A DNA stretch of 8,158 bases. Origin: Planctomycetaceae bacterium. Its GTDB lineage: Bacteria > Planctomycetota > Planctomycetia > Pirellulales > Pirellulaceae. The stretch covers positions 1 to 8,158 of the forward strand of contig DTSG01000469.1 in NCBI GenBank assembly GCA_012965455.1, given 5' to 3'. Below the pieces are notes generated by a model. It was not told the origin of the DNA. It did no database searches and was given only the letters and a program-made list of their open reading frames with translations. This document shows, piece by piece, positions 1-7,142 of this stretch. The position numbers and the translations under genes are program-made. Every line of letters starts with the position of its first letter. The stretch's first letter is position 1.

Positions 1-1059
1 CAATGGATCACTCAGGGTGCAGGAAATGATTCACCCGCATCAACACGCCTGCGATATTCGCCTGAAAACCCACCCGTCTACGTTGCCGCGCCCATCATCA
101 CATCCGTCGATTTCTCAAGTGACGGAAAGTACTTAGCGATCTCTGGATTCCACGAAGTATTGCTTTATCGAGCCGATGGAAGTGAATTAGTCGCCAGACT
201 AATTGGGCTTTCCGAACGGATTGAATCCGCACGGTTCTCACCGGATGGATCCATGCTCGCGGTTGCCGGCGGATCGCCTGGACGCATGGGGGAACTACAA
301 GTGTGGAAAGTCGCCGACGCGGAGCTGCTGCTGGCACTCACTGCTGGCTACGACACAATCTATGGAGCCAACTGGTCACCCGATTCAACATTGGTCTCTT
401 ACGGTTGCCCGGATGCAACCATTCACGCGGTTAAAATAGAAGACGCAACGGAAGTGCTTTTTAACGGTGCACATAGCGATTGGGTTTTAGACACTGTCTT
501 CAGCAAAGCGGGCGATCACCTTGTAACCGTCAGTCGTGACCGCAGTATGAAGTTGATTAATGTTAAGACGTCACAGTTTATCGACAATATCACCAGTATC
601 ACTCCCGGCGCACTTAAGGGTGGATTACACGCAGTAGATCGACACCCAGACAAAGATGAACTACTCGCCGGAGGCGTCGATGGAGTGCCTAGAGTCTACA
701 AAATGGTGCGCGACAAGGCTCGAAAAATCGGTGATGACTATAACTTGATTCGCGCGTTCCCTAAACTCAAAGGCCGCATTTTCAGTACTCGCTTCAGTCA
801 TGACGGCAGTAAAATTGTCGCCGGCAGCAGCTTCAATGGTACCGGGCAAATCAAAATTGCAAACTATGCCGATGGAAAAGAAATAGCCTCCGTTGATATC
901 GCCAGCGGTATTTTCACCGTTGCCTTTCATCCTGATGGTAAAACGATCGCTGCCGGTGGTTTCGATGGCTACATCTACCTAATAGATGCCGCCACAGGCA
1001 CAATCGCAAAACAATTCATTCCCGTTGAAATTCAAGCCGAAGTTGCAAAAACTAAATGA
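1..1059 (+). CDS. Cytochrome/WD40-repeat protein, 5'-truncated by the window
   Basis: The frame is open from base 1 (352 residues seen), so the gene begins outside the window; the TTG at 160 lies inside the first propeller blade and is not a credible start. The first residues, QWITQGA, match the usual end of planctomycete cytochrome-like domains (WI-x-QGA), and a similar WIIQGG ends the cytochrome domain of the next gene. After a linker come seven WD40-like blades, marked by FSSDGKYLA, FSPDGSMLA, WSPDSTLVS, FSKAGDHLV, a degenerate fifth blade near bases 625-760, FSHDGSKIV and FHPDGKTIA. Seven blades would make a complete beta-propeller, a typical protein-binding platform. The protein ends soon after the last blade. 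Its stop overlaps the next start (ATGA), implying co-translation with the DUF1549/DUF1553 cytochrome. The propeller is clear; the upstream cytochrome domain is inferred from only seven residues plus family knowledge. The propeller's partner is unknown. Confidence 0.88.
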   Translation, partial: QWITQGAGNDSPASTRLRYSPENPPVYVAAPIITSVDFSSDGKYLAISGFHEVLLYRADGSELVARLIGLSERIESARFSPDGSMLAVAGGSPGRMGELQVWKVADAELLLALTAGYDTIYGANWSPDSTLVSYGCPDATIHAVKIEDATEVLFNGAHSDWVLDTVFSKAGDHLVTVSRDRSMKLINVKTSQFIDNITSITPGALKGGLHAVDRHPDKDELLAGGVDGVPRVYKMVRDKARKIGDDYNLIRAFPKLKGRIFSTRFSHDGSKIVAGSSFNGTGQIKIANYADGKEIASVDIASGIFTVAFHPDGKTIAAGGFDGYIYLIDAATGTIAKQFIPVEIQAEVAKTK

Positions 1060-4000
1060 TTCACCACAACAAAAGCATGACGATGAAATCCATAAAATAT
1101 ACGATTCTCTTTTCACTGCTGGCCTACACCGCTGTATTAACAGGTCAAGAGACGACGATTAGCGAAACTCTGCCAGCCAAATTGAAAATCAATTCAATCA
1201 CCGTCGAGCCCGCAGCGATGGAATTCAGTGGTGGACGTGATTACCGTCAATTGCGGGTGACCGGTCACCTCGAAAGTGGGCAGATCGCTGACCTGACACG
1301 TATGCTTTCCATCCGGAAGACGCCTTGGCACGTACAAATCAGTGCTGACGGGATTGTCACACCTATTAGCATTGGCCAAGAAACCGTAACATTGCGGTTC
1401 GGTAAATATTCCGCAACCCTCGCGGTTACCGTCACAGCCCTGGACCTACCAACTTCGAGTTTCGTAAACGACGTCCAACCCCTTCTTGCCAAAATGAGCT
1501 GCAATGCTGGAACTTGTCACGGCTCTAAAGATGGCAAAAATGGATTTAAACTTTCGCTACGAGGTTACGATCCACTATACGACCATCGCGCGCTGACAGA
1601 CGACATAGGTGCCAGACGGTTTAACCGCGCTGCGCCCGACCAAAGTCTGCTGTTACTCAAGGCAGTCGGCGCCATACCCCATGTTGGAGGAGTACGAACA
1701 ACCGTTGATTCGCGATACTACGGCATCATCCGCGACTGGATAATCCAAGGTGGACGACTCGACCTAGACACTCAAAAAGCGACATCGATTGAAATATTCC
1801 CAAAGAATCCGATCATTCCTCGCGCCGGCATGAAACAACAAATCTCCGTGCTGGCGACATTTCCGGATGGCAGTATACGAGATGTTACACGTGAAGCATT
1901 CATTGAAAGCGGTAATATTGAAGTCATTGAAGCGGACGAGCGTGGAGTTTTGACACTCCTTCGTCGCGGCGAAGGTCCCGTCCTCGTCCGTTACGACGGC
2001 AATTATGCCGCCACGACACTGACAGTTATGGGCGACCGCGTCGGTTTCCAATGGGCAAAACCAACGACTCAAAACTACATCGATGATCTTGTCTACGACA
2101 AATTAGAGCGGGTAAAAATTCTTCCCGCAGATATCTGCTCAGACGAAGATTTTGTCAGACGAATTTATATCGACATTACAGGCTTGCCCCCAACGGTCGC
2201 TCAAGTGCGCCAATTTTTGGAAAGCGAACAACCTACTGAGCAACGCCGCAGTAATCTGATTGACCAACTCGTCGGTAGTAAAGAGTACATTGAGCACTGG
2301 ACGAACCGCTGGGCTGACCTGCTGCAGGTGAACCGCAAATTTTTGGGTGAAGAAGGCGCCGTTGCACTACGTAACTGGATCAAGCAATCTGTCGCAATCA
2401 ATAAACCCTACAATCAATTCGCGCATGAAGTATTGACCGCTAACGGTTCTACGTTAGACAACCCGCCGGCCGCCTATTACAAAATCATTCGCGACCCAGC
2501 AACCTTGATGGAAAACACAACGCACCTATTTTTGGCCGTGCGGTTTAACTGTAACAAATGCCATGACCATCCCTTTGAACGCTGGACACAAGACCAATAC
2601 TACAGTCTAGCCGCCTACTTCTCACAAATCGGACGAAAAGAAGACGCGCGCTTCCAGGGAAAGAAAATTGGCGGGTCAGCCGTTGAAGGTGCAAAACCGT
2701 TGGTCGAAGTCATCTTCAATTCTGGCGCTGGCGAAGTTACTCATCTCCGCACAAACGAAATTGCCACTCCATCGTTCCCCTTTGAACATCAAGATACGTC
2801 CAGCGAAGAATTACCACGACTTGAAAAACTTGCCCACTGGATCACATCCACGGATAATCAGTACTTTGCTTCCAGTTATGTAAATCGGCTGTGGGGATAC
2901 ATGTTCGGTGTCGGAATCATTGAACCGATCGACGATATCCGGGCTGGAAATCCACCGACTAACCCAGAATTATTAAACGCCCTGACAAACGACTTTGTGA
3001 AGAGTGGATTTGATGTGCAACATATGCTGCGGACGATCTGTAAATCTCGAGTGTACCAACACACTGTAGTTACCAACCCATGGAATGCCGGGGATGAAAT
3101 CAACTATTCCCACGCCATCGCTCGTCGCTTACCAGCTGAAGTTTTGTTTGATGCTATTCATGTTGCTACAGGATCCACGCAGGGGATTCCCGGCGTACCG
3201 AAGGGATTCCGAGCAGCCGAGCTACCCGACGTTGGAGTCAAGGTACCGTTTCTAGATGACTTTGGCAGACCTGTTCGGGAAAGCGCTTGCGAATGTGAAC
3301 GCTCCACCGGACTCGTGCTCGGTCCCATAATGAAGCTCGTTAACGGGCCAACGATCGCCAACGCCTTGGCGGATCCCAGCAATGCCCTGTTCCGCATGGA
3401 ACAGGAATTCAAGGACGATGAAAACGGGAATGAAAAGTTGATTGAAGAGATATTCCTACGTTTCCTCTCAAGATATCCCACGGAACAGGAAATTCAGATT
3501 GGTAAACTAGCACTCAGCGGAGCCGGCTCGGACTACCTCGAATTACGATCCGAACTAGACGAACTGGAGAAAGATCTCCCCCGCCGCCAGCAAGAATGGG
3601 AAGCCGGACTAAACCGAGTGAACAAATGGGTTCCCACGGAATTTGTTTCCGGCCAGACGGATCAGGAGACGAAACTGGAACTGAGGGATGAAGGCATCAT
3701 CTGGGCAACTGGGAAAAACCAAAAAAGCACTTATACCATTCAGTTAAAAACGGAACTGGCTCACGTGACCGCCATCCGCCTGGAAGCATTGTCTGATGAC
3801 TCCCTGCCCGGCAAAGGCCCGGGCCGATCTGACAACAATGGAAATTTTGTCGTCAGCGAATTTAGTATAGGTATCCAGCCGGCCACTGGCGCAGGAGAAG
3901 TTCAAGCGATCAAATTAACGGATCCATCGGCTACATTTAGTCAGGACGGTTATGACGTTGCCATGGCCATTGATGGCAATCCGAATACAGGTTGGGCCAT

Positions 4001-4403
4001 TGCTCCTCAACAGGGGAAAAACCACACGGCTGTTTTCCAGACGTCCGGAGAAGTCGGCTTTGAGGGTGGTTGCCTGATCACCCTCAAGATCGTCAACAAC
4101 TTTACCGACAATGTCCATCAGCTTGGTAAATTTCGGATTTCAGCTTCTGATTCGGATCGTCCGGTAACACTGAATACCTTGCCAGCTGATCTGGCGGCAC
4201 TATTGAGTGTTCCTGCTGACGAGCGAAGCGAAAAGCAGCAAGCGGATCTCCGCACGAAGTACCTTGCCACAGATAAACAGTATCAATCACTGTCCGCATC
4301 GGTGGCAGCGATAAAAATACAATATGACAACAAGAGACTGACTGGCCTGCAGGATTTGGCGTGGGCTCTGATCAACAACCCAGCATTTTTGTTCAACCGC
4401 TAA
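1056..4403 (+). CDS. Exported cytochrome protein with Ig-like, DUF1549 and DUF1553 domains
   Basis: 1115 residues. The start at 1056 overlaps the previous stop by 4 bases; ATGs at 1077 and 1083 are alternatives. Residues 11-30 form a basic-then-hydrophobic export signal without a lipobox Cys. Domains in order: Ig-like (BIG_2-type) about 45-126; cytochrome-like about 135-235 with C149, C154, H155 (CX4CH), PHVGG at 208-212 and WIIQGG at 228-233; second Ig-like about 245-330; DUF1549 about 340-548 with a canonical CXXCH (C499, C502, H503) followed by DHP; DUF1553 from about 590 with VNRLW (609-613), ARRLPAEV (689-696) and a CECER motif (745-749). A coiled-coil and discoidin-like region (about 826-1080) follows, before the family's usual ending DLAWALINNPAFLFNR. 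Such proteins are thought to act outside the cytoplasmic membrane in planctomycetes; the reaction is not known. A DUF1501 gene often accompanies them but is not downstream here. Family assignment is firm; heme attachment is inferred from motifs. Confidence 0.95.
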   Translation: MIHHNKSMTMKSIKYTILFSLLAYTAVLTGQETTISETLPAKLKINSITVEPAAMEFSGGRDYRQLRVTGHLESGQIADLTRMLSIRKTPWHVQISADGIVTPISIGQETVTLRFGKYSATLAVTVTALDLPTSSFVNDVQPLLAKMSCNAGTCHGSKDGKNGFKLSLRGYDPLYDHRALTDDIGARRFNRAAPDQSLLLLKAVGAIPHVGGVRTTVDSRYYGIIRDWIIQGGRLDLDTQKATSIEIFPKNPIIPRAGMKQQISVLATFPDGSIRDVTREAFIESGNIEVIEADERGVLTLLRRGEGPVLVRYDGNYAATTLTVMGDRVGFQWAKPTTQNYIDDLVYDKLERVKILPADICSDEDFVRRIYIDITGLPPTVAQVRQFLESEQPTEQRRSNLIDQLVGSKEYIEHWTNRWADLLQVNRKFLGEEGAVALRNWIKQSVAINKPYNQFAHEVLTANGSTLDNPPAAYYKIIRDPATLMENTTHLFLAVRFNCNKCHDHPFERWTQDQYYSLAAYFSQIGRKEDARFQGKKIGGSAVEGAKPLVEVIFNSGAGEVTHLRTNEIATPSFPFEHQDTSSEELPRLEKLAHWITSTDNQYFASSYVNRLWGYMFGVGIIEPIDDIRAGNPPTNPELLNALTNDFVKSGFDVQHMLRTICKSRVYQHTVVTNPWNAGDEINYSHAIARRLPAEVLFDAIHVATGSTQGIPGVPKGFRAAELPDVGVKVPFLDDFGRPVRESACECERSTGLVLGPIMKLVNGPTIANALADPSNALFRMEQEFKDDENGNEKLIEEIFLRFLSRYPTEQEIQIGKLALSGAGSDYLELRSELDELEKDLPRRQQEWEAGLNRVNKWVPTEFVSGQTDQETKLELRDEGIIWATGKNQKSTYTIQLKTELAHVTAIRLEALSDDSLPGKGPGRSDNNGNFVVSEFSIGIQPATGAGEVQAIKLTDPSATFSQDGYDVAMAIDGNPNTGWAIAPQQGKNHTAVFQTSGEVGFEGGCLITLKIVNNFTDNVHQLGKFRISASDSDRPVTLNTLPADLAALLSVPADERSEKQQADLRTKYLATDKQYQSLSASVAAIKIQYDNKRLTGLQDLAWALINNPAFLFNR

Positions 4404-4414
4404 AGCCGGTTTGG

Positions 4415-4429
4415 GAATCCATTGGATTC
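4415..4429. promoter_or_regulatory. Perfect 15-base dyad upstream of the ABC operon
   Basis: Seven-base arms GAATCCA (4415-4421) and TGGATTC (4423-4429) are perfect reverse complements around a single central T. A one-base loop cannot form an RNA hairpin, so a DNA operator for a dimeric regulator is the more natural reading. It lies 33 bases before the preferred ATPase start and after the stop of the cytochrome gene. No regulator gene is next to it in the window, so this could be chance. Confidence 0.3.
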
Positions 4430-4462
4430 ACCATATTTCCACTGTGTAGAAAGACATGCTGC

Positions 4463-5374
4463 ATGCCATTTGTGGAGACGCAAAACCTGTCAAAACAATT
4501 TGGCGCGATTACAGCGCTCCATGACTGTTCGCTTGAAATCCCACAGGGAACAATTTTTGGCCTCTTAGGACCCAATGGTGCCGGCAAGAGCACGTTCATT
4601 CGTTTGTTAATGGGGATGATGAAACCTACGTCCGGCACGGCGACCATTGCTGGGCTAAATTGTCACAGTGAATCGTTGCAAGTACGAGAGCAAGTATCCT
4701 ATTTACCTGGTGATGTCCGCCTAGATCGACACTACAAGGGTCGGGACTTGTTGCGGGTCATGACCTCCATTCGCAAAGATGGATCCTTTCAACAAGCAAC
4801 CGACATTGCCGATTTTTTGGCACTCGACCTCTCGCGACGCGTCCGATCGATGTCTACTGGAATGCGACAGAAACTAGCGTTAACTCTTGCACTTGCCAAT
4901 CAGGCCCCGTTGATTATTCTCGACGAGCCAACTTCCAATTTAGATCCGACAGTTCGACAACAGGTAATCGAGTTGTTGCAACGGCGGAAACAAACTGGAC
5001 AGACGATTCTATTCTCCTCGCACATCCTCGACGAAGTCGAAACCGTTTGTGACCAAGTTGCTATTTTGAAAGACGGCCAACTGGCATTGACGGAAAAAAT
5101 TTCCAACATTCGGCAAACTCATCGCATACATGCTCGAGCCCCACAACCGCTGCCACCTCCACCCAAAGATCTCGAAAAACAAATCAGCGTTTCATATCCC
5201 AAACTTGACAGTAACGGCGACCAAGAGCAGATCATTATTGAAATCAAAGGCGACCTGCAACCAGCCTTCGAGTGGCTCAGTCACGTTGCCCTCAAGAACG
5301 TGTCCATCGAACCTAGTCGTTTGCGCAGCCTCTATGAACAGATCCATTCAAATCATGAGATTCCCAGCTCATGA
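4463..5374 (+). CDS. ABC-2 type exporter, ATP-binding subunit
   Basis: 303 residues from the ATG at 4463. The frame is open back to an ATG at 4361, but that would overlap the cytochrome gene, and its extra 34 residues are unlike an ABC N-terminus; MPFVETQNLSKQFG is a normal ABC beginning. A weak purine tract, AGAAAGA (4448-4454), precedes this start by 8 bases. Walker A is GPNGAGKST (36-44), the signature is the divergent MSTGMRQK (130-137), Walker B with the catalytic Glu is LIILDEP (150-156), a D-loop follows (158-161) and the switch His is H187. The Q-loop position reads YLPGD (80-84), with Gly instead of the usual Gln. A C-terminal extension of about 90 residues includes a short proline run. 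The protein should energise export by the permease whose start overlaps its stop. The substrate cannot be deduced. Confidence 0.95.
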   Translation: MPFVETQNLSKQFGAITALHDCSLEIPQGTIFGLLGPNGAGKSTFIRLLMGMMKPTSGTATIAGLNCHSESLQVREQVSYLPGDVRLDRHYKGRDLLRVMTSIRKDGSFQQATDIADFLALDLSRRVRSMSTGMRQKLALTLALANQAPLIILDEPTSNLDPTVRQQVIELLQRRKQTGQTILFSSHILDEVETVCDQVAILKDGQLALTEKISNIRQTHRIHARAPQPLPPPPKDLEKQISVSYPKLDSNGDQEQIIIEIKGDLQPAFEWLSHVALKNVSIEPSRLRSLYEQIHSNHEIPSS

Positions 5375-5376
5375 TT
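5351..5376 (+). promoter_or_regulatory. Inverted repeat enclosing the permease start codon (possible coupling hairpin)
   Basis: AATCATGA (5351-5358) and TCATGATT (5369-5376) are perfect 8-base reverse complements separated by 10 bases. The 3' arm contains both the permease ATG (5371-5373) and the ATPase stop TGA (5372-5374). In mRNA the stem would hide the start codon until a ribosome finishing the ATPase opens it, which fits translational coupling. The stem is AU-rich and so not strong. The repeat is plain in the sequence; the role is inferred. Confidence 0.4.
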
Positions 5377-6333
5377 CATTTAATACGGCATTATTTGCTC
5401 AAATCACGACTACTATGCATCGCCTGCAGTCTGGCTATTCTGTTTTTCATCTACATGCGCATCTGGGCAATCACGTTTTTTGATGCAGCACGATTTAAGC
5501 AGGTTATTGAGTTTTTCAAGGATTTTGAAAAATTTTCAGCCGTGCCGTTTGCACAATTAATAACGTACACTGGCCGCGTCGCACAAGCATTCAATGAACC
5601 CGTTATCATTACCATCATTGTCATTTGGGCCATCTCACGAGGATCTGATTGCGTCGCTGGACAACTCAATCGCGGGACGCTCGAGATGCTATTAGGGAAC
5701 CCTATTTCGCGACGACGAATCTATTGGGTACAAGTCCTAGTGACCACAACCGGAACTTGCCTACTGGCAAGCCTCGCCTGGACTGCTATGGCGTTCAGTG
5801 TTTATACCAATACGGTTACCGAAACCATCGAGCCACCCTCACTGGAGATTCCCGGAACTCCGTTTTCAATTCCACTCTCGTTGGCTGAACCTGAAATAGT
5901 CGAGAAGCCGATGTCCGAATTTGTTGACATAAATCAGTTTTGGCCTGCGATCACTATCTTATTTGCAATGGGTTTCTTTGTGGCTGGTTTTGCGATGATG
6001 GTTTCTAGTTTGGACCGCTACCGCTGGCGAACAATTGGAATCTGTATCGCGTTTGTTGTAATCCAACAAATGATGCGGATCTTGGGGATGGCAAAACCCG
6101 AGTATAATTTTTTGTTAAATTACACATTTTTCAATCCGTTTGACCCAGAAGGATTGGTGCACATTTATGTAAACCAACCCGAACTATACTGGGATTTCTG
6201 GTTATATCATGGCGATGAAATCCATCGACTCAGCGGTCTAGGCTGTCATCTGGTCTTAATTGGATTAGGTCTGTTGATGTACATCATTGGTGACCAAGTG
6301 TTCACTCGACGGGATTTACCAGCACCGGTATAA
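5371..6333 (+). CDS. ABC-2 type exporter, permease subunit
   Basis: 320 residues, starting in the ATGA overlap with the ATPase gene, so the two subunits are made together. About six hydrophobic segments are visible: about 14-34, 77-89, 120-144, a cluster around 190-212, one around 220-240, and a last one before the C-terminus. Between segments 2 and 3 lies the cytoplasmic motif RGTLEMLLGNPISRRR (101-116), typical of ABC-2 permeases (GTLE-LL-PISR) and expected to contact the ATPase. A polar loop of about 45 residues rich in Pro and Glu separates segments 3 and 4 and should be extracytoplasmic. The C-terminus FTRRDLPAPV resembles endings common in this permease group. The substrate is unknown; no peptide, lipid or resistance gene is adjacent. 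Family confidence is high; helix limits are by eye. Confidence 0.92.
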   Translation: MIHLIRHYLLKSRLLCIACSLAILFFIYMRIWAITFFDAARFKQVIEFFKDFEKFSAVPFAQLITYTGRVAQAFNEPVIITIIVIWAISRGSDCVAGQLNRGTLEMLLGNPISRRRIYWVQVLVTTTGTCLLASLAWTAMAFSVYTNTVTETIEPPSLEIPGTPFSIPLSLAEPEIVEKPMSEFVDINQFWPAITILFAMGFFVAGFAMMVSSLDRYRWRTIGICIAFVVIQQMMRILGMAKPEYNFLLNYTFFNPFDPEGLVHIYVNQPELYWDFWLYHGDEIHRLSGLGCHLVLIGLGLLMYIIGDQVFTRRDLPAPV

Positions 6334-6467
6334 GCCCCGCCATGTTGATGTATGTCTATGGTAAGGCAGTCGATTATGCGAAGATGTTGTTTGCAGGTAA
6401 TGCCCTACGGTTAGCCCCATAGAACAACTGGATCATTTTTAGCTCTAGCAGATCGTGTCCGTAGCCT
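6334..6467. other. Intergenic region between ABC permease and DUF1990 gene
   Basis: These 134 bases hold no convincing gene. An imperfect long-range inverted repeat pairs TCTATGG (6355-6361) with CCATAGA (6417-6423), and CTACGG (6405-6410) can alternatively pair with CCGTAG (6459-6464), next to the following start codon. A T-run at 6436-6440 does not directly follow a stem, so I do not call a terminator. A promoter for the DUF1990 gene is expected here, but no clear -35/-10 pair is seen. Confidence 0.4.
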
Positions 6468-7088
6468 ATGTTTTATTTTGGTAAGAAACCCACCGACGAT
6501 GCCATCCGTAGTTACCTCAATCAATGTCAAGACATCGATTTCAATTACGCCTATGTCGGCTGCACTACAGATTTGATTGACCACGGCAACGCTCCACCCG
6601 GTTTTCGGCTCGATCGTTACAGCATTGTTCTAGGCGAAGGCGAGGACATTTTCCAGCAAGGTTCAAAAGCTATTTGTAAATGGGAAATGTTTAACCACGC
6701 AATGGCCACATTGAAATGGCACGACACTCCAATTCAAAGCGGTAACATGGTCGCCGTTCTATTTAAAGTCCTAACACAATGGTCTGCAAACCCGGCACGC
6801 ATCGTATATACGTTAAACGCTGAACGCGACGGCGGAAGATATCGACAATTTGGTTTCGCTTACGGTACGGTTCCTGGGCATATCGAAAAAGGAGAAGAGT
6901 GTTTTCAGGTTGACTGGGATCAAGAGTCGGATATTGTACGATTTCGCATTACCGTTATTTCTCGTCCCGGATCATTGTTATCACTACTGGGGAAACCGAT
7001 TGTAAATTTTCAACAGAAACGCTTTCGGAAATTAGCGGGCCAAGCAATGGTGGCGGCTGTAACGGCAACAAGTTCAGAAATTAAATAG
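6468..7088 (+). CDS. DUF1990 family protein
   Basis: 206 residues, soluble, no signal peptide or membrane segment. The sequence follows the DUF1990 pattern from end to end: an N-terminal MFYFGKKP with YAYVGCT at 27-33, PPGFRLDRYSIVLGEGEDIF at 43-62, RIVYT at 111-115, FGFAYGTVPGHIEKGEECF at 128-146, and SRP (165-167) followed by the Gln/Arg-rich stretch QQKRF (182-186). H138, E143 and E144 of the GTxPGHxxxGEE block are the most striking conserved polar residues. Length is normal for the family. The biochemical role is unknown. The gene lies just before a YndJ-like membrane protein gene, and I recall this pairing from other bacteria, which suggests a shared function. The ATG at 6468 fits the family N-terminus, though no Shine-Dalgarno site precedes it; the only gap to the next gene is about 50 bases, so one transcript is likely. 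Confidence 0.85.
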   Translation: MFYFGKKPTDDAIRSYLNQCQDIDFNYAYVGCTTDLIDHGNAPPGFRLDRYSIVLGEGEDIFQQGSKAICKWEMFNHAMATLKWHDTPIQSGNMVAVLFKVLTQWSANPARIVYTLNAERDGGRYRQFGFAYGTVPGHIEKGEECFQVDWDQESDIVRFRITVISRPGSLLSLLGKPIVNFQQKRFRKLAGQAMVAAVTATSSEIK

Positions 7089-7142
7089 TCACGATGAGGC
7101 CGCCACCCAATTTTGGATAATGGCTGAAATTTGACAACCACT

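Noticed and set aside
160..162. TTG at 160 as the start of the WD40 gene
   Set aside because: The frame is open to base 1, and the residues before 160 include a WD40 strand (VDFSSDGKYLA) and a cytochrome-like end.
661..930. Reverse-strand reading frames across the window, for example 661-930 and 3158-3481
   Set aside because: All lie opposite well-supported + strand genes, are short, and show no recognisable domain.
3826..3835. GC-rich palindrome around GGCCCGGGCC in the large cytochrome gene
   Set aside because: It encodes the Gly-Pro-Gly turn of the insert domain; nothing suggests a DNA-level role.
4395..4411. Small hairpin AACCG/CGGTT across the stop codon of the large cytochrome gene
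   Set aside because: It has only five pairs and no T-run follows, so it does not support a terminator.
4361..4462. Longer start for the ABC ATPase at the ATG at 4361
   Set aside because: It would overlap the cytochrome gene by 43 bases, and the extra residues do not look like an ABC N-terminus; the ATG at 4463 fits the family.
1056..5380. Identical ATGATTCA at the starts of the large cytochrome gene (1056) and the permease gene (5371)
   Set aside because: Both begin Met-Ile-His within an ATGA overlap, but eight shared bases between unrelated genes is most simply coincidence.
6342..6422. A 26-codon reading frame after the permease gene, starting MLMYVYGK
   Set aside because: It is very short, has no ribosome binding site and resembles no family I know; chance reading frames of this size are common.
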